A program made the position numbers and the translations under genes. 64,000 nucleotides of DNA from Stygiobacter sp043807765 (GTDB taxonomy: Bacteria; Bacteroidota; Ignavibacteria; Ignavibacteriales; Melioribacteraceae). Where the stretch lies: assembly GCA_043807765.1 (NCBI GenBank), contig JAZDFQ010000078.1, positions 1 through 64,000 on the forward strand. The letters are read 5' to 3'. A model generated the notes under the pieces. It did no database searches and was not told the origin of the DNA. It was given only the letters and a program-made list of their open reading frames with translations. This document shows, in pieces, positions 17,236 to 25,593 of the stretch. How positions within the stretch are numbered: position 1 is the first letter of the stretch; every line of letters begins with the position of its first letter.

Positions 17236-18183
17236 CTACTTAAAATGTGCGTTCAAATAATGGCTGTACTGACCAGCCTGAACAATTATAAATCTTAAAA
17301 TCAATCCGCCAACAATTACCATAATAGGCGCAATTGGTGTATGTTTTATTTTATGATTAACAGCCAGCAATTGAATTATCAGCGGAATGATTACTCCCAT
17401 TCCAACTACAAAAACCCAAAATACCGGTGCGTATGGTCCATCTATTATTAATCTTGCCGCGTTAATGTGAACTGCTGATGAAGTGAGTAATCCCACGATG
17501 AGAAGTCCAAGAACAAAAATTTCAATCGTTAAAAATCCGTTATCTGCTTTAGCAAGCAATTCTCTTTCTTCAACATCTTTAGCAATCATGTGAACAAACG
17601 CCGCGGCAGCTGATAAACCGGATACTAAAAACAAAACCCAGAGCATTGAACTGTTCCATAATGGACGCGAACCCATTGTACTAAGTAAAACACCGGTATA
17701 AACTCCGAGCATTCCGCCAAGAAGCATATTGCTAACACCAATATTTTGTATTAGCGAAGGTCTTTGGTGAATGTAATCTTTGATTTTTTCTAGTTGCGGA
17801 AATTTGCTTGCAATAAATTTTGGCGGATCCATTAACATGTTTGCAATTATAACCGGATAAACCAAAACTAGAATCCACGCGCCCCATGACATTGGTGAAA
17901 ATATTTTAAAAGTTGTGTATAGACGCCAAACGAAAAACTTATGCTCTAAGTCGAGAAACAACGAAAACATTCCTAAGCTCAACAGTATCAAACTGATGAT
18001 TGGCAAAGTGTACGTTACACATTCTTTGTTTTTGAATCGCTTACTAAAAATAAAGTAACCGCTTATGATCATCATTCCCGCAACTAATCCACCAAGGAAA
18101 AGATAAACCGGAATTTCCCAACCCCACACATGCATGGTCGGATCAATCTGCGGATTATGACGGGTAGTTGTTAATTCTTGCAT
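17236..18183 (-). CDS. psrC: NrfD/PsrC-type quinone-interacting membrane subunit
   Basis: A 315-residue integral membrane protein with about eight or nine segments. The opening HVWGWEIPVYLFLGGLVAGMMIISGYFIF is the NrfD/PsrC family hallmark. The family passes electrons between the quinone pool and a periplasmic iron-sulfur subunit. AAGGGAGT precedes the ATG. Order psrA-psrB-psrC on one strand supports a three-subunit complex; the gap to psrB is taken up by an ORF-less repeat. Confidence 0.92.
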   Translation of the reverse strand: MQELTTTRHNPQIDPTMHVWGWEIPVYLFLGGLVAGMMIISGYFIFSKRFKNKECVTYTLPIISLILLSLGMFSLFLDLEHKFFVWRLYTTFKIFSPMSWGAWILVLVYPVIIANMLMDPPKFIASKFPQLEKIKDYIHQRPSLIQNIGVSNMLLGGMLGVYTGVLLSTMGSRPLWNSSMLWVLFLVSGLSAAAAFVHMIAKDVEERELLAKADNGFLTIEIFVLGLLIVGLLTSSAVHINAARLIIDGPYAPVFWVFVVGMGVIIPLIIQLLAVNHKIKHTPIAPIMVIVGGLILRFIIVQAGQYSHYLNAHFK

Positions 18184-18199
18184 TGTTACTCCCTTTTTA

Positions 18200-18318
18200 A
18201 ATTCTGAATCCCGCTTTAGCGGGAGGAAGAATCTCCTACCATTAAATGGCAGCTAATCTTTCATTTCGTTTTTTGAGTTTCTTCGTTGTCCCGAAAAATT
18301 TCGTGAAGACTCAGAATT
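18200..18318. mobile_element. ORF-less ATTCTGA...GAAGAATCT inverted-repeat element (copy D2)
   Basis: Left arm 18200-18240 is nearly identical to the left arm of the GIY-YIG cassette (AATTCTGAATCCCGCTTTAG). Right arm 18275-18318 reads on the other strand AATTCTGAGTCTTCACGAAA and ends CGAAGAAACTC. Total about 119 bp with no coding capacity. The right end meets the TAA of psrB; the left end stops before the psrC ribosome binding site. It looks like a non-autonomous relative of the cassette at 16791-17234. Confidence 0.7.
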
Positions 18319-18856
18319 ACGTTAAATAAAATATTCTTGGTTTTGTACCGGCTTCAGGAATCAATGAATGATTTTTTCTTGAAGCAATCAGCTTGCTTAC
18401 TTCACTGTTCGGATCATCGAGATCGCCAAAGTACATGCAGTGTGTTGGACAAACGCTAACACACGCCGGCAATTCACCCTTTTCAACTCTGTGAATACAG
18501 AACGTACATTTATCTGCGTAGCCTTCCGGATTTACAAAGCGAGCATCGTATGGACAAGCGGCTAAACAAGCTTTGCAGCCAATGCACATGTTGTGTTCAA
18601 CCAAAACAACTTTACCAACATCGTGCACATGACTTGCGCCGGTTGGACAGCAAGCGACACAAGGAGTGTTATCGCAATGGTTGCAGCGCTGGCTTTGTAT
18701 TTCAAGATTCACATTTGGGAATTTTCCGTTAACAACTGTAACAATCCAATCTCTGTTGTGTCCTTCCGGAACGTTGTTTTCAGTTTTGCACGCAACAACG
18801 CAATCCATACATCCAACGCATTTTTTAGTATCTATCACCATTCCAAATCTTGCCAT
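18317..18856 (-). CDS. psrB: PsrB/NrfC-type ferredoxin subunit with four [4Fe-4S] clusters
   Basis: A 179-residue iron-sulfur protein that wires the catalytic molybdoenzyme to PsrC. Four Cys groups are visible: CVGCMDCVVACK, CNHCDNTPCVACCP, CIGCKACLAACP and CTFC...CVSVCP, as expected for four [4Fe-4S] clusters. I start it at ATG 18856, because GGAGG lies six bases upstream and psrA's stop is 1 base away; the longer frame starting at 18874 overlaps psrA and adds six non-family residues. No signal peptide, so it is exported in complex with the Tat substrate PsrA, as in this family. Confidence 0.94.
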   Translation of the reverse strand: MARFGMVIDTKKCVGCMDCVVACKTENNVPEGHNRDWIVTVVNGKFPNVNLEIQSQRCNHCDNTPCVACCPTGASHVHDVGKVVLVEHNMCIGCKACLAACPYDARFVNPEGYADKCTFCIHRVEKGELPACVSVCPTHCMYFGDLDDPNSEVSKLIASRKNHSLIPEAGTKPRIFYLT

Positions 18857-18857
18857 G

Positions 18858-21059
18858 TTATGCCTCCAACTCAAAAGTTACAAAGTTCACATTCATGCCG
18901 GTTCCTCCCATTAGCGGATCGGTTGCGTATTTTGTAACCAATCCGGCATCGCTCGCACCTTTACCAAAAGCACCTTTCAGCATTTTACTGTTGTGTCCAA
19001 ATCCATGAACCATGTAAACACAGTCTGTTCTAATTCTTTCTGTTACTTTTACTTTTATTTTATTGCTCACTACTCCGTCTTGGTTTTTCAAACGAACATG
19101 TTGAGCGTTTTTCAATCCCCATTTTTCCGCAACATCTTGATTAACCCAAACCTCATTTTCATCCATCATATCCATAAGAATTCTGTTTGATTGAGTCCGG
19201 CTGAATGAATGAACCGGCGCGCGCCCAAAGAGTAATCTGTAATATCCGCTCGGCGCTTGTTCAGGCTGTTTGAATTTCGGCACCGGATCAAATCCAGCTT
19301 GCTGAAGCTGCAAAGAATAGAATTCAATTTTGCCGGATGGAGTTGGAAATTCCGGAACAATTCCATCTTCAAAATATATTGGCGGTTTTGGTCCGCGGAT
19401 AATTCCTTCTTTCTTCAATTGATCTAAGCTCAAGCCGCCGGCTTTTAATCTATGGTCGAGATAATCTTCTATATGATTCCACGGATAATAATTTCCGAGA
19501 CCTAATTTTTCTGCTAGCTTTTTAGCGATCCACCAATTTGGTTTTTGATCTGCCGGAGATTCCACAACAGGCTGGCGGATTCCAACAAAAGTTTCTTTGA
19601 AAGCCGACATGTGTAAATCATCGTAACGTTCCAAGTAAACAGATTCCGGCAGAACAACATCAGCCCATCCGGCAATTTCACTCGGAATTACATCTACGAC
19701 AACCATCAAATCTAAATTTTGAATTGCTTTGATTGTTTCTTCTTGATTGGGCAACGCGTGAATTAAATTTGTTGCGTAAATGAACCATCCCTTTATTGGA
19801 TAAGGATTTCCGGTGATTGTTGCTTCGCGAATACCGGTTGTAATTTCTTCCGATGCAAAAGGATATTTCTTTCCCGGATTGTCTAACTTTTCTTTTGTTG
19901 CTGTTGGGTAAGCTGGATAAGGATAACCCGGAAGCGAATAACTTGCCGGATAAAAGAAACCGCCTTTGCGTCCCCAGCTTCCTAGTAATGCGTTTAGCAA
20001 AGCAATAGCGCGGCTGCGCTGAGCATCATCGCCATACCAGGTTGTATGTCTTCCGGGATGAACTAGAGTTGCCGGTTTGTGCATTGCCATTTCTCTAGCA
20101 CTCGCACGGATTAAATCCGGCTCAATCCCGGTTTCCGGATAAGCCCATTCCGGTGTGTATTGAGAAATTTCAGCCGCAAATTGTTCGAAACCAAAACCAT
20201 ATTTAGTAACGTAATCCACATCGTAAAGTTTTTCGGAAACTAGGACATTCATCCACGCAAGCAATAGCGCAATGTCTGTTCCCGGTTTAATAGGCAAATA
20301 ATATTTAGCTTTGGATGCCGCAACTGAAAATCTCGGATCAACAACAATTACGCTAGCATCATTCTGAACGGCGTTTGCAAACTCTTGCACTTGTGTGTTG
20401 TGCATATTCTCACCTAAATGAGAACCGATGAGCACAATACATTTTGCGTTTTCAATATCAGTTCTTTCCGGTGAGCCAATCGCTTCACCAAAAGTTAATT
20501 CGAAACCAACATCGCGTGGACCACGGCATTGAGCGAATGAAGGAGCGGCAAAGTTTATAGCACCGTAAGCTTTAAGTGTGTGCTTTAGAAAATTACCTCC
20601 GATGCCGTGTGAAAATGAGGCAACCGATTCCGGTCCATACTGAGTTTTAATTTTCTGCATCTTATCTGCGATATAGCCAAGAGCTTCATCCCATGTTACT
20701 TCTTTCCAAACTTCTTCTCCGCGTTCGCGTGTTCTGATAAGCGGCGAGCGTAATCTATCCGGATCGCTTACAGCGCCAATACCACCGGTTCCGCGTGGGC
20801 ATAATCTTCCTTTACTAAGCGGATCGTTCGGATGTCCTTCAACTTTCCAAAGCTCACCATCCTTTAAGTACGCAACAGTTCCACACTTCCAAAAACAAAT
20901 GTCACAGTAGGTTGGAATCTTTTGTATTCCTTTAACTTTCTCTTTGTTAATCTTATTCGCTCCCTTAATCATAGGACTTAGCGCAGTAGCAGCCGCAGCA
21001 GCTCCAACAGAAAATCCGGTAATCTTCAAGAACTTTCTTCGAGAAATACTATTCATCAT
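18858..21059 (-). CDS. psrA: PsrA/PhsA-type molybdopterin oxidoreductase catalytic subunit
   Basis: A 733-residue Mo-bis-MGD enzyme of the polysulfide/thiosulfate reductase group. It starts with a Tat signal, SRRKFLKITGFSVGAAAAA, then the [4Fe-4S] motif CxxCxxxC-x27-C (CDICFWKC ... GRLCPRG). A likely Mo ligand is the Cys in FAQCRGPRD (about residue 180). Substrate-side and cofactor motifs include VLIGSHLGENMHN, VVDPRFS, HPGRHTTWYGDD and a C-terminal molydopterin-dinucleotide domain ending GGTGMNVNFV. Which sulfur or other oxyanion it reduces, or oxidises, cannot be fixed from sequence; the sulfur context favours polysulfide, sulfur or thiosulfate. Its ATG directly follows the stop of the MerR regulator. 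Confidence 0.92.
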   Translation of the reverse strand: MMNSISRRKFLKITGFSVGAAAAATALSPMIKGANKINKEKVKGIQKIPTYCDICFWKCGTVAYLKDGELWKVEGHPNDPLSKGRLCPRGTGGIGAVSDPDRLRSPLIRTRERGEEVWKEVTWDEALGYIADKMQKIKTQYGPESVASFSHGIGGNFLKHTLKAYGAINFAAPSFAQCRGPRDVGFELTFGEAIGSPERTDIENAKCIVLIGSHLGENMHNTQVQEFANAVQNDASVIVVDPRFSVAASKAKYYLPIKPGTDIALLLAWMNVLVSEKLYDVDYVTKYGFGFEQFAAEISQYTPEWAYPETGIEPDLIRASAREMAMHKPATLVHPGRHTTWYGDDAQRSRAIALLNALLGSWGRKGGFFYPASYSLPGYPYPAYPTATKEKLDNPGKKYPFASEEITTGIREATITGNPYPIKGWFIYATNLIHALPNQEETIKAIQNLDLMVVVDVIPSEIAGWADVVLPESVYLERYDDLHMSAFKETFVGIRQPVVESPADQKPNWWIAKKLAEKLGLGNYYPWNHIEDYLDHRLKAGGLSLDQLKKEGIIRGPKPPIYFEDGIVPEFPTPSGKIEFYSLQLQQAGFDPVPKFKQPEQAPSGYYRLLFGRAPVHSFSRTQSNRILMDMMDENEVWVNQDVAEKWGLKNAQHVRLKNQDGVVSNKIKVKVTERIRTDCVYMVHGFGHNSKMLKGAFGKGASDAGLVTKYATDPLMGGTGMNVNFVTFELEA

Positions 21060-21503
21060 TTACCTCGAAATGGATTTAATTAATTCTTTAATCTCGCCGC
21101 ACTGAGAATATTTATTATAAACATCGCAGCCCCGGCATTTTTTTTCTTCACAAGTATTACTTTCATGAGCGTAACTCCAGCAAGGTTTCGAATGCTCATT
21201 ATAGGATTTACATTTTTTTTTATCTTCTTCAGAACAACCAATAATTTTCCAGCATGGTATAAGCGAGTACATCGTTTTGATTCCATTAATACTGATCTTC
21301 ATTTCATTTATTGCTCTTCTTATACATTCCAGCCTTTCAATATCAGTTCTTGAATAAAGTCGTTGTTTGGATTCTCTTTTAAAAGGAATGATTAAACCTT
21401 CTCGTTCATACATTCTGAGGGTATGAACTGATATATGAAGTAGAGTTGCTGCAGAACTAATTGAGTAAATCGGTTCGTTCTTGTTTTCTGAAAATGCTTT
21501 CAT
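21060..21503 (-). CDS. MerR-family regulator with Cys-rich C-terminal sensor domain
   Basis: A 147-residue regulator when started at ATG 21503; the open frame reaches 21569 but the extra 22 residues are not family-like. The MerR winged helix is at about residues 14-80 (SISSAATLLHISVHTLRMYEREGLI, then SKQRLYSRTDIERLECIRR). The last 60 residues hold nine cysteines in a CW...C...C...CW...C...C..C...C pattern (PCWKIIGCSEEDKKKCKS, KKCRGCDVYNKY), like the small two-CW domains of redox or metal sensors. Its TAA abuts the ATG of psrA with no spacer, so regulator and enzyme are translationally coupled and probably autoregulated. A signal such as sulfide, polysulfide, metal or redox state is inferred. 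Confidence 0.85.
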   Translation of the reverse strand: MKAFSENKNEPIYSISSAATLLHISVHTLRMYEREGLIIPFKRESKQRLYSRTDIERLECIRRAINEMKISINGIKTMYSLIPCWKIIGCSEEDKKKCKSYNEHSKPCWSYAHESNTCEEKKCRGCDVYNKYSQCGEIKELIKSISR

Positions 21504-21716
21504 CAAAAAGGAATACTTGATATTTATAAATGTTAACTTTCTATAAGATTTGACGTAAAAATCGAACAAAAGATTCTTCTATCCAAGAAATTTTTTTTTA
21601 AATATTATGTTTTTAACGCGAAAAGGGACTTTCAGTCTTTGGTGAAAAGGAATTGCTTCTTTTTTGTTATAAGGTTCGGAATACAAATAATTTTGTCGAA
21701 ATGTCTAAAAACGAAT

Positions 21717-23654
21717 TTACCAAACCGGAAGAATGCACTTAGCACTTTTCAGTCTCAGTACTTTAGAAAAATCCAAAATTGTAGCTTTCATTACTGGTGA
21801 ATTGGGCTTATGACAAGTAAGGCACGAGCCGACAGTAAGGATTTTCTTTTGCTCAGTTACCGAAAAAGGGCGAGCGTATTCTCTTGTTGCAGAATTTTTC
21901 GTCCCCTCTTTCAGAAAGCCAATCCAGGCATCTTCCGGAAGACCATCTTCCTTCACAACTGAAAATTGCGGAGTGAATTTCCAAGTACCATTTCTATCTG
22001 AAAGCATGTAATCAAGTTTGCCTCTACCGTAACCAATTGCAAGCGGATTGTTATGGCAGCTTTGGCAAGAGCGGGCTTCTTTTCTAATTGTGTGAGAGAA
22101 ACCGGGTGCGAACAATCGGTTAAAGTTTTTTTTGCTGCCATCTTTTTTATCAATAGTTAAAATCATTCCTGGTGTAAATTCATCAATAACTCTCGTGTTT
22201 ATGCCATTCGTACTTTTTAATTCTTTTACTCCAAGCGTTGCCGGTTCGGCAAGAAAATTTTTTCCAAACTCGAGCCATTCACCATCAGCTTCTTTGTTAG
22301 CTAGTAAATCATACATAGAACTATTTTCGTCATATTCTGTATGGCAGCCAATGCATTGTGGTGTCCATGAATTATGACATGAGTTACAAGAAAGATTTTT
22401 GTGAGCAGCTCCCTCAGTACAAACATTTGCCGGGGATTTAATCCTGACAATTTCTCTTTTTGATTTTTTAATCAGCTTTGCAATTCCATTTTCGAAGAAA
22501 ACATTTACAAGTGGGAATCCATTTTTTGCAACCTCTAAATAGTTTTTCTTGTGATCATCCGTATTCAGAAGTTCGGCAATCTTCTTAGATTCAAAATCAA
22601 ACTCAGCTAACCTTTGAGTTTTTGGCTGCTTAATCAAATGACAATCAACGCACTGAACTTTCATTTGTTCTTCTTTATGCAAAACGTAAGTTCCATCTCC
22701 CATAATTTCGTAAGAAGTATGGCAATCAACGCAAAGCATTCCATTTTCAGAGTGAACATCTTTTTGAATCTGCTGAACAACTCGACCATCATCAAGTATT
22801 CGAAAGCCAACTTTTCCTTTTACCTCTTCCGGTTTAAGAATTGTCTCGTGCCAGCCATCATAACTAAGAGAGATTCTTCCAGAACGTGAATGACATCCGA
22901 AACAATGCTGGTTGGTTACATTCAAATTTATTTGCGGATGCAAGGAGATATTCGCATTAGAATTGTTTGAAGCACTTTTCTTCTTCAGATATTCAACTAG
23001 TTGTAACGATGCCTCTTGAGAATAATTTAGATGACATGCAAGACAACCGCCGCCCCGCGATAGTTCAGTTATTGGCCCTAATTCAGTTTTTTCATTTGAT
23101 AAGTGACATGATGCGCAAAGATTTCTTAAATGTTTTTCGGCGGGAGAATTTTCAATCAATTGAATCGGCAATTTAGCAGTTGGTGAAGCACCCTCTCCAA
23201 ATACCCATTTATCAACACTTACAACACCATTCATAGTGTTCATGATATTGTTCTGCATGCGGGCAATCATTTGAAGATGGCAGCCATTTTGTCCGCAAGT
23301 CTTTTCTGCATTGGAAGCATTGCCCGGAAATAAAAACATTCCGGCGTGCGCTACTTCTTTCTTATCAGAACTTCCGTTCCCCAAATGACAAGATGTGCAC
23401 CCAATAATTTCCGGATTGTGTGAGACTTCAAATCCTTGCATACCGGAGTGACATTCAGAACATTTTTCTAACGATGAAACATTTCTTTTACTGCCTTGCG
23501 ATTGTCTGAACTGCTTGCGCTGTTCATAGTCTTTCATTTTTTCATCAACAGAAGAACTCAAGAACGTGTAAATACCATAAAGTAGAAACGAAATTGCTAA
23601 TGCAACAAGTATATATGCGGTAAGTATGAATCTCAGTTTTGGATTAGCTTTCAT
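21717..23654 (-). CDS. membrane-anchored dodecahaem cytochrome c
   Basis: A 645-residue protein with one N-terminal membrane anchor (about 8-32) and a large periplasmic region. I count eleven CxxCH haem motifs (CSECH, CTSCH, CASCH, CLACH, CFGCH, CVDCH twice, CNSCH, CIGCH, CQSCH, CLTCH) plus one spaced variant, CGQNGCH (CX4CH), giving twelve potential haems. Motifs cluster as four to five in residues 60-220, three in 255-370 and four in 430-640. I do not recognise a named family; it is not an NrfA or HAO by length or motif order. It overlaps mobA by one base and lies just upstream of the sulfur operon on the same strand, so it probably exchanges electrons with quinol or PsrABC-linked chemistry. 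Confidence 0.88.
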   Translation of the reverse strand: MKANPKLRFILTAYILVALAISFLLYGIYTFLSSSVDEKMKDYEQRKQFRQSQGSKRNVSSLEKCSECHSGMQGFEVSHNPEIIGCTSCHLGNGSSDKKEVAHAGMFLFPGNASNAEKTCGQNGCHLQMIARMQNNIMNTMNGVVSVDKWVFGEGASPTAKLPIQLIENSPAEKHLRNLCASCHLSNEKTELGPITELSRGGGCLACHLNYSQEASLQLVEYLKKKSASNNSNANISLHPQINLNVTNQHCFGCHSRSGRISLSYDGWHETILKPEEVKGKVGFRILDDGRVVQQIQKDVHSENGMLCVDCHTSYEIMGDGTYVLHKEEQMKVQCVDCHLIKQPKTQRLAEFDFESKKIAELLNTDDHKKNYLEVAKNGFPLVNVFFENGIAKLIKKSKREIVRIKSPANVCTEGAAHKNLSCNSCHNSWTPQCIGCHTEYDENSSMYDLLANKEADGEWLEFGKNFLAEPATLGVKELKSTNGINTRVIDEFTPGMILTIDKKDGSKKNFNRLFAPGFSHTIRKEARSCQSCHNNPLAIGYGRGKLDYMLSDRNGTWKFTPQFSVVKEDGLPEDAWIGFLKEGTKNSATREYARPFSVTEQKKILTVGSCLTCHKPNSPVMKATILDFSKVLRLKSAKCILPVW

Positions 23655-24274
23655 TAATTTGATAAACCTTTCTCAAAAATCAGTTTGGCTCTTTCGTAAT
23701 CAGCCGGAGTATTTAGATTGATGAATTTCTCCCCCTCAAAATAAATACATTTATGAAAATCTATAAGCTCAGCTTCTTTTTTTTTGAGGAGATTTTTTGG
23801 AGTTGGTTTGTCAACGTCTTTTCTCAATACCATTTCCTCTATTACGGGCAAAACCGACTTTGAATAAATGCCAAAAGTGTATTGAGGGATTCCCTCAAAC
23901 AGAGGCAGTACGATGTGTTTTAGAGTAGGGTGTTCAATTATTTCATTTATCAATCTTTCATCGCCAAAAACTATATCTGCCGAATAAATAAAAATCTTTT
24001 CTGTTGTTGAATTCACTAATCCGGAATGAATTCCGGAAATAGGACCAAGTTCCGTATGAATATCCGCAATGCATTCAAGTTTAGTGAAGTTGTAATTAAC
24101 TGATTCACTCGTGCTGATAATTATTTTAGCAAAGTACTTGTCACAGAAAGATATTGCTCGTTCAATTAAGAAATCACCGTTTATCTTTAGCAAGGATTTG
24201 TCAGTTCCCATTCTAGAGCTTTTTCCACCGGCAAGAATAACGGCAGTTATATTAGTTAACTTATATTTAGTCAT
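23654..24274 (-). CDS. mobA: molybdenum cofactor guanylyltransferase
   Basis: Attaches GMP to molybdopterin to make the bis-MGD cofactor used by PsrA-type enzymes. The nucleotide-binding signature ILAGGKSSRMGTDKSLL lies at residues 14-30; then ISTSES, IADIHTELGPISGIHSGL and IFIYSADI match the family. Length 206 is normal. Being the first gene of a pair with the cytochrome and next to a molybdoenzyme operon supports the role. Confidence 0.9.
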   Translation of the reverse strand: MTKYKLTNITAVILAGGKSSRMGTDKSLLKINGDFLIERAISFCDKYFAKIIISTSESVNYNFTKLECIADIHTELGPISGIHSGLVNSTTEKIFIYSADIVFGDERLINEIIEHPTLKHIVLPLFEGIPQYTFGIYSKSVLPVIEEMVLRKDVDKPTPKNLLKKKEAELIDFHKCIYFEGEKFINLNTPADYERAKLIFEKGLSN

Positions 24275-24318
24275 GTTGGTAAGATAAATACTTTTCTAAC
24301 GAATGGATCATAAAAAAA

Positions 24319-24426
24319 GAGGTTGTCTCAAAAGTAAATATTCAATAGTACAATCAGCAAAAATCAGTTAAATCTGCGTTATCCGAGGGTTACTATAAGA
24401 TAAAACTTTACTTTTTAGACAGCCTC
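24319..24426. mobile_element. 108-bp MITE-like element
   Basis: Terminal inverted repeats of 20 bp with 18 matches: GAGGTTGTCTCAAAAGTAAA at 24319-24338 and, on the other strand, GAGGCTGTCTAAAAAGTAAA at 24407-24426. The 68-bp interior has no gene. The ends resemble those of transposase-borne insertion sequences with GAGGCTGTCT termini, so this is probably a deleted derivative. No clear target duplication is visible (AAA on the left, CTT on the right). Confidence 0.7.
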
Positions 24427-24448
24427 CTTAATTAGAAGTTAAAAAGCA

Positions 24449-24874
24449 TTACGCTTCTGCGGGTTTTGTTGCCGGCTTTGCATGGAATGCAACAACAACA
24501 CCTAAAATCACGTTCTGGATTGTTCCATAAATAAACCACTGAAGAGCTAATGTGTAGGGAACTGGGTAAACAGCATTTTGTGCAACAGCTGCTACCAAAT
24601 TCATGAACAATGAAATATAAATCCCGTAGCGCACTCCTTCGATAAGTCCTTTATTTTGGAATCCCTTATTAAAAATAAAAACGAAAAAGAAAGCCCAAAC
24701 TACATCTGCTATCCACATTCTCCACATTAGCGCGTTCATTTCTGCCATGGGACGAAAAACAGTGGCCAATCCCTCATAAGTTTTTGAGAGTAGTAATCCG
24801 TGAATGATGAATCCGGTAACCTCGAGTAGTATAAAAACAGAAATGACTGCAATAAACATTTTTTTTGTGTTCAT
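24449..24874 (-). CDS. four-helix integral membrane protein, unknown function
   Basis: A 141-residue protein with four predicted membrane segments (about 6-28, 56-72, 83-104, 112-130) and a short Lys/Ala tail. AAAGGAG precedes the ATG, so it is expressed. It is bordered by a MITE-like element and by an unrelated regulator-domain gene. I do not recognise the family. Confidence 0.65.
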   Translation of the reverse strand: MNTKKMFIAVISVFILLEVTGFIIHGLLLSKTYEGLATVFRPMAEMNALMWRMWIADVVWAFFFVFIFNKGFQNKGLIEGVRYGIYISLFMNLVAAVAQNAVYPVPYTLALQWFIYGTIQNVILGVVVAFHAKPATKPAEA

Positions 24875-24975
24875 AAAGAACTCCTTTTAGTTTATTGACC
24901 CGTTACATTACTGAAATGGAAGATATTTCCGAAAAATAAGAGTGATGCTTTTAAAACAAACTTATCTAACTTATA

Positions 24976-25524
24976 TTAAACATGCCGCCAGACAAAATCG
25001 GTCATATCTAAATCTTGTTCATCAAATGCACCGCGGATTAAGATTTGATGCATTTCCTCTCGTGAGAGACGATCGTTAATATCGAGTTTTTCAAAAAGTG
25101 TGTTGAGGTAACTTCTAACCATATAAAAGCCGCCGAGGGCAAAGTAATTGCTGAGAATTCCAAAATACTCAACAATTTCTTGCGGCTTTAATCCATCCAA
25201 AATTTCGGGATGCAGTTTTATAAACTCGTAGAAAGCTTTCTTACTAATGAATAAAGCGTAATTTAATTCCGATAACGGAAAACCTTCTTTGTATCTGTCC
25301 GAGCCAACTTTCTCGAAAAATTTTTCTGCGTCTGTATTGGATGAACCACTCTTCAACCATGCGGCCAAGTGAACATAAGTTGCTTCTTCGCGAGCAATCA
25401 CTTTTTCCGGATCGAGCGAATGATAGGTTTTCATATAATCCGAACTCTTAACTTGATCATAATATGATAATGCTATTTCTCTCTTGTGAGAGTTTAAGAG
25501 TTCTATCAATTGATCGAATGCCAT
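24976..25524 (-). CDS. RsbRD N-terminal-like helical protein
   Basis: A 182-residue soluble, all-helical protein. I use ATG 25524 since GGAGAA lies just upstream; the open frame reaches 25575. The pattern AFDQLIELLNSHKREIALSY, YVHLAAWL, RYKEGFPLSELNYALFISKK and YFALGGFYMVRSY resembles the RsbT co-antagonist RsbRD N-terminal domain, a globin-like sensor found in stress signalling. No STAS or kinase partner is adjacent, so its signal and target are unknown. Confidence 0.6.
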   Translation of the reverse strand: MAFDQLIELLNSHKREIALSYYDQVKSSDYMKTYHSLDPEKVIAREEATYVHLAAWLKSGSSNTDAEKFFEKVGSDRYKEGFPLSELNYALFISKKAFYEFIKLHPEILDGLKPQEIVEYFGILSNYFALGGFYMVRSYLNTLFEKLDINDRLSREEMHQILIRGAFDEQDLDMTDFVWRHV

Positions 25525-25593
25525 ATTCTTCTCCAATTTTTGCGTCAAATTAAGTTTTCGTTTTGTAAGGGTCAACCTTTTTGAAGAAGAAAT

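Noticed and set aside
18858..21059. Formate dehydrogenase or nitrate reductase instead of PsrA type
   Set aside because: The likely Mo ligand is Cys, the subunits are PsrB/NrfD type, and there is no Sec/TGA codon or Nar-type Asp motif.
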